36,682 nt of DNA from positions 1 to 36,682 of the forward strand of contig JAPYTD010000044.1 of NCBI GenBank assembly GCA_029936315.1, in the 5' to 3' direction. The notes beneath the pieces are model-generated. The model was not told where the DNA came from, made no database searches, and saw only the letters and a program-made list of their open reading frames with translations. This document shows, piece after piece, positions 1-7,504 of this stretch. The position numbers and the translations under genes were made by a program. The DNA is from Planctomycetota bacterium. GTDB lineage: Bacteria > Planctomycetota > UBA1135 > UBA2386. How positions within the stretch are numbered: the first letter of the stretch is position 1; every line of letters begins with the position of its first letter.

Positions 1-1335
1 CGCATCATCAAGATCGATGAAGAGCGCATGAACATCGTCATCTCGCGCCGCAAGCTCATTGAAGAAGAGCGCGAAACCAAGAAGACCGCGCTGCTCATGG
101 AGCTCGAAGAAGGTCAGGTTCGCACTGGCGTCGTCAAGAACATCGCCGACTTCGGTGTGTTCGTCGACCTCGGCGGTATCGATGGCTTGCTGCACATCAC
201 GGACATGTCGTGGGGCCGCGTGAACCATCCGTCAGAGATGGTCAAGCTCGACGACGAAGTCGAAGTCAAGGTGCTCAAGATCGACCGCGAACGCGAGCGC
301 ATTGCGCTCGGCATGAAGCAGAAGAGCGCTTCGCCGTGGGAGAACATTGGTGAGAAGTACCCGATCGGCAAGCGCATCAACGGCGAAGTCGTCAACCTCA
401 TGAGCTACGGCGCGTTCGTCAAGCTTGAGGATGGCGTCGAAGGCCTCGTGCACATCTCCGAGATGTCGTGGACCAAGCGCGTCAACCACCCGAATGAAGT
501 CGTCAAGCAAGGCGATCACGTCGAGGTTGTGGTGCTTGAGATCGACACGGAGAAGCAGACGATCTCGCTCGGTATGAAGCAGACCGAGGTCAACCCGTGG
601 GACATGGTCGCGGAGAACTACCCGCCGGGCACGGTCATCCGTGGCAAGGTGCGCAACCTGACCAACTACGGCGCGTTCATCGAACTGCAGGAAGGCATCG
701 ATGGCCTCTTGCACATCACGGACATGTCGTGGACCCGCAAGATCACGAACCCGAACGAGGTCGTCAAGAAGGGCGACGAGATCGAGTGCGTGGTGCTGTC
801 GGTCGACCAAGAGAAGAAGCGCATCGCGCTCGGCCTCAAGCAACTGCAGGCTGACCCGTGGAGTGGCGACATCCCGGCTCGTTACCATATCGGTGACAGC
901 GTTCCGGGCACGGTCACCAAGATCACCAACTTCGGCGTCTTCGTCGAACTGGAGCAGGGCCTCGAAGGTCTGCTGCACATCTCCGAGCTTGCCGACCACA
1001 AGGTCGAGAACCCGGAAGATGTGGTCAAGGTTGGCCAGAAGGTCGAAGTCCGTGTCATCAAGATCGACACCGACGAGCGCAAGATTGGCCTGACCCTGAT
1101 TCAGGCTCACTTCGGTGAGAGTGAAACCGTCGAAACGGTCGGTGAAGCGCAACCGGCCACTCCGGCTCAGTCAGCCGCGCCGGTTCTCGGCTCGCTCGCA
1201 GACCAGCTCAAGGGCATTGGTCAGCGCGTCAGTGAGCGTGAGGCAGATGTGACGCCAGAAGAAGCCGCCGCGCCAGACGCGGCTGCTACCGAAACGGCCG
1301 AAGAGCCGAAGGACGAGGCCAAGGACGGCGAGTAG
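1..1335 (+). CDS. rpsA: 30S ribosomal protein S1, 5' end missing
   Basis: Ribosomal protein S1 binds mRNA on the small subunit through repeated S1 (OB-fold) domains and helps load structured messages. The frame is open from base 1; the first residues match the end of an S1 domain just before the linker that leads into domain 3, so the true start lies upstream of the window. Four complete S1 domains follow, at roughly window residues 38-108, 123-195, 210-280 and 296-367. Each carries the G-x-FV-x-L and G-LLHI-(S/T) core (GVFVDLGG, GAFVKLED, GAFIELQE, GVFVELEQ). The last 65 or so residues are an Ala/Glu/Pro-rich acidic tail, common in S1 proteins. The stop TAG overlaps the next gene's GTG by one base, so the two are probably translated together. 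Identity is secure; only the 5' boundary is unknown. Confidence 0.97.
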   Translation, partial: RIIKIDEERMNIVISRRKLIEEERETKKTALLMELEEGQVRTGVVKNIADFGVFVDLGGIDGLLHITDMSWGRVNHPSEMVKLDDEVEVKVLKIDRERERIALGMKQKSASPWENIGEKYPIGKRINGEVVNLMSYGAFVKLEDGVEGLVHISEMSWTKRVNHPNEVVKQGDHVEVVVLEIDTEKQTISLGMKQTEVNPWDMVAENYPPGTVIRGKVRNLTNYGAFIELQEGIDGLLHITDMSWTRKITNPNEVVKKGDEIECVVLSVDQEKKRIALGLKQLQADPWSGDIPARYHIGDSVPGTVTKITNFGVFVELEQGLEGLLHISELADHKVENPEDVVKVGQKVEVRVIKIDTDERKIGLTLIQAHFGESETVETVGEAQPATPAQSAAPVLGSLADQLKGIGQRVSEREADVTPEEAAAPDAAATETAEEPKDEAKDGE

Positions 1336-2477
1336 TGATTCGCCCTCCGGCAGCCGAGCGACGGTCGGCGCGAGCATGGCTCGCGCCGGTTGCCGTCGTG
1401 CTTGCTGCCGGATGTGTGACGACCTACGAGCCCGTTGACTTCACCAATCCGGACTCCGAGCTGATCGCAGCACCGCCGATCGTGATTCCGATTGGTGAGT
1501 TTGGCGACAGCAGCAACAACAAGCTGCTGCTTGACTTCTACAGCGGCATCCTGCGCCGCTTGCATGAAGCGGCCAGTGACGGCGACGTCGCGCTGCTGGA
1601 CTCGCTGGTTACGGCCTACGACAAGCCCAGCACTCCGGACTCGGTCAAGGAGCACCTCATGAGCTTCCGGGCGATGGGGCGTGGCATCCGCTTCCGCCAG
1701 CACGTCGCCGCAAAGGCGACGTTCGAGTTGCGCTTGTCGCCAGCCGACATCGCGGCGGGCAAGAAGACGCCGGTCGAAGATCGTGTTGAGTCAGCTCTCG
1801 GTGAGGAGTTGCGGTTGGATCTGCGGATTCCGGCGATGGCCGAGCCAGTTTTGCTCGGCGGCCATGAGCACACTGATCCGTTCACCTTCTCCGTCTCTGT
1901 GACGGTTGAAGATGAATACTTCGATGGCCGCACGCGCTCGTCGCACACCGATGGCGCCGTTTGGCTGCCGCAGTCGTTTAACCTTGCCGACGGCAATGAG
2001 CTGACGCTGCCGGTCAACATCGATCGCGTCACCGATGATGCGGTGCGTCGCCACGTGTTTGTGCGCGTCGACATGCGCGGCCATGTGTTGATCGACGGGA
2101 TTCGCTCGCCGGTCCAGAGCACGACCATCGGCGCTGGCTCGTTCACGCAGCTGCCTGCCGGGCATGAGATCATCCAGGCTCAGCCGCTGGCGGCGCTGAA
2201 GCTGGCGATCGCCGACTTCCAGGCGAAGAACTTCGCCAGCGCCTACCTGGCGGCGCTGCTCATGCCCCAGGCGGATCGAGTTGCGGCAGCCACATTGCTC
2301 GTCGACCAAATTCGCTACGGCCGGGCCGACCAGGCACAGGTCGCCATGGCCGCTGTGAAGCGCCTGTCGGGCTTGTCACTCGCCGTGGGCGACCGCGACG
2401 CATGGCTCGCCTGGTGGCAGACCGAGGGCTCACGCGAGCTCCTGCGGTCGAGTGCTGCGGACGTTGGCGGCCGCTAG
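1335..2477 (+). CDS. putative lipoprotein of unknown function
   Basis: A 380-residue protein I do not recognise. It begins with GTG at 1335, sharing the last G of the rpsA stop; the frame has no better start before the export signal. Residues 13-27 form a hydrophobic stretch ending in the lipobox L-A-A-G-C, so lipidation at Cys27 and anchoring in a membrane are likely. The mature part is mixed alpha/beta with no repeat or catalytic motif that I can see. The segment around residues 180-280 reads as beta-rich, and the last 90 residues as helical (an alanine-rich stretch resembling TPR or HEAT helices). The overlap with rpsA suggests co-transcription, but gives no functional clue. It ends at TAG, 72 bases before tyrS. 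Confidence 0.8.
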   Translation: MIRPPAAERRSARAWLAPVAVVLAAGCVTTYEPVDFTNPDSELIAAPPIVIPIGEFGDSSNNKLLLDFYSGILRRLHEAASDGDVALLDSLVTAYDKPSTPDSVKEHLMSFRAMGRGIRFRQHVAAKATFELRLSPADIAAGKKTPVEDRVESALGEELRLDLRIPAMAEPVLLGGHEHTDPFTFSVSVTVEDEYFDGRTRSSHTDGAVWLPQSFNLADGNELTLPVNIDRVTDDAVRRHVFVRVDMRGHVLIDGIRSPVQSTTIGAGSFTQLPAGHEIIQAQPLAALKLAIADFQAKNFASAYLAALLMPQADRVAAATLLVDQIRYGRADQAQVAMAAVKRLSGLSLAVGDRDAWLAWWQTEGSRELLRSSAADVGGR

Positions 2478-2549
2478 CTGGCCCGTGAGAGCGGCCTGAT
2501 TTCACACGGCTTGGTTGCCAGCTGCCGAGCTGCCCGTTAGACCTCCCGC

Positions 2550-3761
2550 GTGCAGTTTCCACCGGTTGAAGAACAGTTGGCCGTCATTATGCGCGGCGCC
2601 GTTGACCTCGTCGACGAGCAAGATCTGACCAGGCGCCTGACGGCGAGCCGTGATGAGGGACGGCCCTTGCGCATCAAGTTCGGGATCGACCCGAGCTCGC
2701 CGGACATCCACCTCGGCCACACGGTACCGCTGCGCAAGCTGCGCGACTTCCAGCGCCTCGGCCACCAAGTCATCGTGCTGTGGGGGACCGCGACGGCGAT
2801 GGTTGGCGATCCGAGTGGGCGCAACAAGACCCGCCCAGCTCTGACACGCGATCAGGTCGAAAGCAACAAGCAGACCTACCGTCAACAGATTGGCGCCGTG
2901 CTCGACCTCGACAACATCGAAGAACGCGAGAATGGCGAGTGGTTCTTCGGCCAGACCTTCATGGACTGCGTCGTGCTGGCGAGTCGCTACACCGTCGCCC
3001 GCATGCTTGAGCGTGACGACTTCACCAAGCGCTATAAGGGTGGTCTGCCGATCACGGTGCACGAGTTTCTGTACCCGCTGCTGCAAGGTTGGGACTCGGT
3101 CGAGCTCAAGTGCGACATCGAGATCGGCGGCACCGACCAGTTGTTCAACCTGCTCGTCGGCCGCGACCTTCAGGGCCAGGAGAACCAGAAGGAACAGATT
3201 TGCCTGACGATGCCGCTGCTCGAAGGACTCGACGGCACCCAGAAGATGTCCAAGTCGCTCGACAACTACATTGGCGTCGCGGAGTCCGCTTCGGTGCAGT
3301 TCGGCAAGCTGATGAAGACTCCGAACGAGCTCGTTGAGAAGTACTTCGTCTTGCTGACCGACGTGCTGGCAGAACGCATCAAGGAGATGTTGCCGAGCCC
3401 GCTCGACGCGAAGTTCGCGCTCGCCGCAGCCGTCGTCGCTGGCTACCACGGCGACGATGCTGCTGTTGCGGCCCGTGCCGAGTACGATCGTGTTCACAAG
3501 CACGGTGGCGTTCCGGACGATTTGCCCGAGTGGACGCCGGATGAGTCGGTGCGAAGAACGGATAGCGGCAAGATCCAGTTTCCGACGGCCATGGCCGCGT
3601 CGAAGCTGGCCTCATCGAGCAGCGATGCCCGCCGCCTGATCCAGGGCAAGGGCGTGCGCGTCGATGGCGAGGTCGTCAGTGATGTGAAGGCCGAGTTCGG
3701 CCCAGGAAGCTATGTAGTTCAGGTCGGAAAATCGCGCGCCGGCCGGTGGCTGATCACCTGA
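2550..3761 (+). CDS. tyrS: tyrosyl-tRNA synthetase
   Basis: Class I aminoacyl-tRNA synthetase that activates tyrosine with ATP and charges tRNA-Tyr in the cytoplasm. The HIGH signature is HLGH (residues 54-57) in the context GIDPSSPDIHLGH. The tyrosine-binding GGTDQ motif is at 193-197 and the KMSKS loop is intact at 232-236. A C-terminal S4 RNA-binding domain covers about residues 335-403. At 403 residues it has the normal length of the bacterial TyrRS subgroup with the short PDIHLGH-type motif. The start chosen is GTG at 2550; no clear Shine-Dalgarno is visible before it. The 72-base gap from the lipoprotein gene contains no terminator that I can see, so rpsA-lipoprotein-tyrS may be one transcript. 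Confidence 0.97.
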   Translation: MQFPPVEEQLAVIMRGAVDLVDEQDLTRRLTASRDEGRPLRIKFGIDPSSPDIHLGHTVPLRKLRDFQRLGHQVIVLWGTATAMVGDPSGRNKTRPALTRDQVESNKQTYRQQIGAVLDLDNIEERENGEWFFGQTFMDCVVLASRYTVARMLERDDFTKRYKGGLPITVHEFLYPLLQGWDSVELKCDIEIGGTDQLFNLLVGRDLQGQENQKEQICLTMPLLEGLDGTQKMSKSLDNYIGVAESASVQFGKLMKTPNELVEKYFVLLTDVLAERIKEMLPSPLDAKFALAAAVVAGYHGDDAAVAARAEYDRVHKHGGVPDDLPEWTPDESVRRTDSGKIQFPTAMAASKLASSSSDARRLIQGKGVRVDGEVVSDVKAEFGPGSYVVQVGKSRAGRWLIT

Positions 3762-3901
3762 TTTCGCAAGGAGCGTGAAGCCCGATTGCCCCTCGTTGTA
3801 ACCAGATAGAGGCGCAACACTGCTCTGCGGAGAACGCTTGGCAGGTGCGCTTCGGATCGGCTGCGTTTTATGTCGATGGTTCTTCCCCCTGCGACCTCTG
3901 G

Positions 3902-3907
3902 TAGGAT
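3902..3907 (+). promoter_or_regulatory. possible -10 element
   Basis: The hexamer TAGGAT lies 74 bases before the preferred ATG of the HEAT-like gene, in the 219-base gap after tyrS. No convincing -35 box is visible at 16-18 bases upstream, so this is only a weak candidate. Confidence 0.25.
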
Positions 3908-3980
3908 CCAGTCGTTAGCGGTCTTCGAGGTGCCTACGATGGGGGCCTCGATAGGTGTGGTGAATGGCGATACGGCGTCG

Positions 3981-6815
3981 ATGAAGGGCAAGCGGCAAGG
4001 CACTCATTTTTGGTTTCACGGATGCGCGTTGAGCGTTCTGCTTACCTGCTTGTCCTCCGCGGCGGTGTCTTGCGCGGCGGTGTCCTCCCCGACGTTGTCC
4101 TCCCCGGCGGTCGCTTCTTACGCGACCACCCCCACGGAGCCGTTCTCGGATCAGCAAGAGAAGCCCGTCGACCTCGAGCAGCTTCGCAGCATGCTCGACA
4201 AGTCTGGCCCCGAGGGTAAGGCCGATCGCGTCAGTGCCGTGCAGCAGCTATTGGCCCTGCCCAAGCGCGAGGCTCACCGGCTCCTGCATGAACGGCTGCG
4301 CAGCAAGGATCCGGATGGCTTGCGCCAGACGATCCTCGAAGGCCTTGGCGTTCATTTGCTGGGCAATCCATCGACCCAGTTTGGTGGTGCCGACGAAACT
4401 CTGCGCAAGGTGATCCTCACCGGCTACCTCGATGCGTGCGCCCCGCTGTGGCGCGACGCAACCGACGTCGAAGATGTGGCGAACCAACCGGTGCGCGGCG
4501 CGGCCCGTCAGGCCTTGCGACGAGTGCCTGTGCGAGAACTCGACGTGGCGGCGCGCACTCTGATGACGCGCAACGCACCGCTGGACCGCGTGCTCGTCTT
4601 GCGGTGTCTGGCTGACATGCAGCAAACGCTGTTGGCCAAGACGATCGCGGACCAACTCGAAGCCCCCGAAGACGTCGTTCGCCTCGGCGCCCAGAAGGCG
4701 CTGCAGTTGCTGACCTACGCCGACACGCCGATCCGCACCAAGGCCGACTTCGATGCATGGTTTGCGCAGTTCGGCTCGATGCGCTACGTGGATCTCGTCG
4801 AGCGCGTCGCGCGCAATGCTCCAAGCACCTACAGCCGCCTGAGCGAACAGCTCGTCCAGTTGCGCGTCGAGTCCGCCCGCGAGCTCGTGACCGTGCATAT
4901 CGCTGCCAAGTCTGGCATTGATTGGGCGGCCGTTCAGGCCAGAACCTTCTCCGACGGCCGTCCGGTTCTCGATGCGTGCCTGCAGGCGCTGCAGGGTGTG
5001 CTGGTAAAGGGCACCGCGGTCGATGGAGCCGCTCCGACGCGGCAGGCCTTCTGCCGGGCACTGCTGGATCGCTTCGGCTTGGTCGGGGTCTCGACAGACC
5101 CGACGATCCAAAAACGTCGCGCGTTGCTGATCGAAGTCGCGGCCTACCTGATCAAGGCCGAGGAAACGGAGTTCGCCAACGAGATACGGACCGTGCTGAT
5201 CGCCGAATTGGCCTCGTCGTCGCCTGCCAGCCAGGTTGCGGCTCTGCGCGGGCTGCGGCGCTTCCCGTCACCGGAGGCGCGCAAGGCCTTGGTCAAGCGG
5301 GCGTTGCAGGTCCTCGCCGCAAGCAAGGGCAAGCAAGAGCAACTCAAGATCATGTTGGAGACGCTCGCTGCCCCGCGCGAACCGCGCTGGTTCGCGCCGT
5401 CACCCGGCGATCCGGACCTGGCGGATTGGCTGCAGCTGATCGATACGAGCTGTCGGGCGGCGAAGGACCTCGGGCTTCGTCAGAAGGCTTTGCTTTTGGC
5501 GCAGGTGACGGACCGCGCCGGGGCGCGAGTGCCGGATGCCTTCGGCACGCTGCTGACGTTGGCAATGGATGTGAAGGTTGAGACCAACTTCCGCGCGAAC
5601 TGTCTGATCTATCTCAAGGCGTGGCGTTCTGATGAGCCTTTGGCGGAGCAGTGGTTGCTCGCCCTGCATGAGCTGCTCTCCGATGACGAACAGCCAGTGC
5701 GTCGTCAGGCGGCGGAGTCGCTCGTGCATCTGCCGAACTCGAAGGACGATCGTCGCGATGGGTGGTTCAAGACGACGTTGGAAGTCATTCGCGATCGTCT
5801 GTTGGTCGAAAGGGATGAGGACGTTCTCAAGGCGCTCGTGAACTGCGTCACGGCCATCGGGGCCGAGGCCCAGATGTCCGAGAAGACGATCGGCGCCTTG
5901 AAGACCGTGTTGAGCGGTCTCGGCAGCCCGATCAAGCCGGAGCACACGTTCCGCATGAAGCCTCTGCTGCGTGCCTTGTCGACGATTGCCGCCGGCGCCA
6001 ACACCGAGCCCGGCCAGTGGTTGGCCGCGTGTGAACCGCTGTTGAGCAACACGGAGCGTGGCCTGTTGCGCGTGGTTCTCGGCAGCCATGACGCGATCAG
6101 TTTGGCCAAAGACGTCGGCAGCGCGGACAAGGCGCTCGTCGATCGTTCGTGCAAGGCGATGCGCTACCTGATTGAGGCTGCCGTATTGAAGCCGGCCAGC
6201 ACGGCGTGGAGCAGTTCGAGCGACTTGAAGAACGAAGCCCGTGACGTACGCGCAGCCTTCGAAGCACTCGACAAAGCGGATACCGCCCAGCGCCTGGACC
6301 AGCCCAAACACCGTTTGGTGCGGCTCACCGTCGACCTGGCCGCAGGCAAGAACGCGGAAGTCGTCGCCCGCGCCACGACCTGGCTCAAGGCGACGGGTGC
6401 CGCCGGTCCGCAAGACGTCGCCTACTCGGACCACATGCGGTTTCTCACTGCCGAAGCCCAACTGGCGCTGAAGCAGCCACTCAAAGCGCTGACAGTGTTG
6501 GAAACGCGTTCGGCAACTGCGGCCGCGACCGCCGAGGTGCTTGACCTGTCTTCGCGCATTGCCAATGACCTGGTCGCCCAAAAGGAACTCGCCCGCGCCG
6601 TCGAGGTTTTCGAACGCACCATGCGTGCGACCGCGACCGAAAACCCCCAGTTCCGCCGCCGCCTGCTGGACTGGATGAAGCACAGCATCCAGCACGACCA
6701 GAAGAATCGCGAGGCCACGCTAGCCGAAGGCCAAAAGCACGCCGCCCTGTTCGAAGCCGCCGATTGCCCGGCCCCGCTACGGGAAGCTTTCAAGCAATTG
6801 CAGTCGGCAAACTGA
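3981..6815 (+). CDS. secreted HEAT-like helical repeat protein
   Basis: A 944-residue exported protein without a recognisable enzymatic motif. The frame is open from 3870, but ATG at 3981 is preferred because it is followed at once by a signal peptide: a basic N-region (MKGKRQ), then a hydrophobic stretch CALSVLLTCLSSAAVSCAA. The Cys in that stretch could also make it a lipoprotein. After a Ser/Ala/Thr-rich linker the protein is almost entirely helical, with paired helices that read as HEAT or armadillo-type repeats (for example VRLGAQKALQLL, VRRQAAESLVHL, AALRGLRRF). The last 200 residues resemble TPR helices. Such proteins usually serve as scaffolds. It stands alone between tyrS and an initiator tRNA. 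Confidence 0.8.
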   Translation: MKGKRQGTHFWFHGCALSVLLTCLSSAAVSCAAVSSPTLSSPAVASYATTPTEPFSDQQEKPVDLEQLRSMLDKSGPEGKADRVSAVQQLLALPKREAHRLLHERLRSKDPDGLRQTILEGLGVHLLGNPSTQFGGADETLRKVILTGYLDACAPLWRDATDVEDVANQPVRGAARQALRRVPVRELDVAARTLMTRNAPLDRVLVLRCLADMQQTLLAKTIADQLEAPEDVVRLGAQKALQLLTYADTPIRTKADFDAWFAQFGSMRYVDLVERVARNAPSTYSRLSEQLVQLRVESARELVTVHIAAKSGIDWAAVQARTFSDGRPVLDACLQALQGVLVKGTAVDGAAPTRQAFCRALLDRFGLVGVSTDPTIQKRRALLIEVAAYLIKAEETEFANEIRTVLIAELASSSPASQVAALRGLRRFPSPEARKALVKRALQVLAASKGKQEQLKIMLETLAAPREPRWFAPSPGDPDLADWLQLIDTSCRAAKDLGLRQKALLLAQVTDRAGARVPDAFGTLLTLAMDVKVETNFRANCLIYLKAWRSDEPLAEQWLLALHELLSDDEQPVRRQAAESLVHLPNSKDDRRDGWFKTTLEVIRDRLLVERDEDVLKALVNCVTAIGAEAQMSEKTIGALKTVLSGLGSPIKPEHTFRMKPLLRALSTIAAGANTEPGQWLAACEPLLSNTERGLLRVVLGSHDAISLAKDVGSADKALVDRSCKAMRYLIEAAVLKPASTAWSSSSDLKNEARDVRAAFEALDKADTAQRLDQPKHRLVRLTVDLAAGKNAEVVARATTWLKATGAAGPQDVAYSDHMRFLTAEAQLALKQPLKALTVLETRSATAAATAEVLDLSSRIANDLVAQKELARAVEVFERTMRATATENPQFRRRLLDWMKHSIQHDQKNREATLAEGQKHAALFEAADCPAPLREAFKQLQSAN

Positions 6816-6831
6816 TCACCCGAACAGATGC

Positions 6832-6859
6832 TTGCTTTGCAAGATGGCCTCGCTATCTT
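6832..6859 (+). promoter_or_regulatory. tRNA promoter (-35 TTGCTT, -10 TATCTT)
   Basis: TTGCTT at 6832-6837 and TATCTT at 6854-6859 are separated by 16 bases, a good match to the housekeeping sigma-70 pattern. They lie 15 bases before the first base of the initiator tRNA, right for a short 5' leader removed by RNase P. Confidence 0.65.
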
Positions 6860-6874
6860 CCTTGCCACACCCAT

Positions 6875-6951
<77 letters not shown>

Positions 6952-6973
6952 CTTGTTGGTTCGCCAACATGAT

Positions 6974-7007
6974 CAACGCCCTCAGGCCGAAACGCTTGAG
7001 GGCGTTG
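6974..7007 (+). terminator. hairpin downstream of tRNA-fMet
   Basis: An 11-bp perfect inverted repeat (CAACGCCCTCA with TGAGGGCGTTG) around a 12-base loop starts 22 bases after the tRNA CCA. It is placed as a tRNA terminator would be, but no T-run follows, so termination may be weak or rely on the hairpin alone. Confidence 0.55.
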
Positions 7008-7214
7008 GCATGTACGGTGCGCTTCTAACGTCGGCACGTGTGGTTACATGCGACGGTGGGGGCGCGGTGCTGCTCGGAATGCGCGTCGAAGCCGTGCTCA
7101 GCGGGTTATGAGGCAGAGAGCAATTCAGGCCCCAAATGCTCTCGTACTCTGAGAGCACGGCTTTGGGTTATGAACCCGAGAGCAGAAAACAGGGGGTCGA
7201 ACGGGATGCTGGTC
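7008..7214. other. intergenic relic DNA with short hairpins
   Basis: No convincing gene. GAGAGCA occurs three times between about 7110 and 7185, and one copy pairs with an upstream TGCTCTC to give a 7-bp hairpin with a 7-base loop (about 7138-7158). The stretch GGGTTATGAACCC near 7167 resembles a CAT-type anticodon arm read backwards, but no cloverleaf can be completed around it. It adjoins the transposase fragment and probably belongs to the same debris. Confidence 0.4.
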
Positions 7215-7328
7215 GAACATCGGGCAAAAGCCGCGCCTCTTGCATGAGAAGGCCACTACGTCGTCGTGACGACATGCCTCGCACCAGACCCGCGCAAAGC
7301 CGTGCGCCAAGATCCCACAACGCAGGAA
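7215..7328 (-). pseudogene. IS91-family transposase fragment (zinc-binding N-terminal region)
   Basis: On the minus strand, about 38 codons encode a segment very like the zinc-binding start of IS91-type transposases: FLRCGILAHGFARVWC, then two residues and a second Cys, then VAFSCKRRGFCP. The cysteine spacing C-x11-C-x2-C-x9-C-x5-C agrees with the family. The CPSC ending usual in the family is here CPMF, so a metal ligand is lost, and the next part no longer resembles a transposase. There is no full-length gene and no visible terminal repeats, so this is a dead remnant. Its upstream edge abuts the 56-bp repeat at 7335. Confidence 0.65.
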
Positions 7329-7334
7329 TGATTC

Positions 7335-7390
7335 GAGAGTCGGTTGGTTGGGTTCAACTGGTCCGCACCGCACTTTGAATCGCCTACACT
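7335..7390 (+). repeat. 56-bp intergenic repeat, copy A
   Basis: This stretch matches 33884-33939 without gaps at 47 of 56 positions. Its last 29 bases recur, with a one-base deletion, at 9017-9045. Each copy ends in CCTACAC(T/C), which could serve as a -10 box (TACACT at 7385-7390), and each lies in front of a gene on the same strand. Copy A is 114 bases before the candidate selenoprotein gene and directly beside the IS91 fragment. A mobile-element end and a conserved promoter module are both possible. Confidence 0.75.
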
Positions 7391-7504
7391 CCGCTCGAAC
7401 GGTAGCGCCCACGTCGTCCTATCCTCCGTCCGGCGAGCCAAGTACAGTGGGGGGCAAGCGCTCCCCGTAGAGCGCCCATAAACATCCGAGCCCAGGGACT
7501 CGCA

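Noticed and set aside
5400..6695. 431-codon open frame on the minus strand antisense to the HEAT-like gene
   Set aside because: High-GC shadow of a well-supported plus-strand gene; no signal, motif or family resemblance.
7138..7190. A tRNA with anticodon arm GGGTTATGAACCC
   Set aside because: No T-arm or acceptor stem fits in order on either strand.
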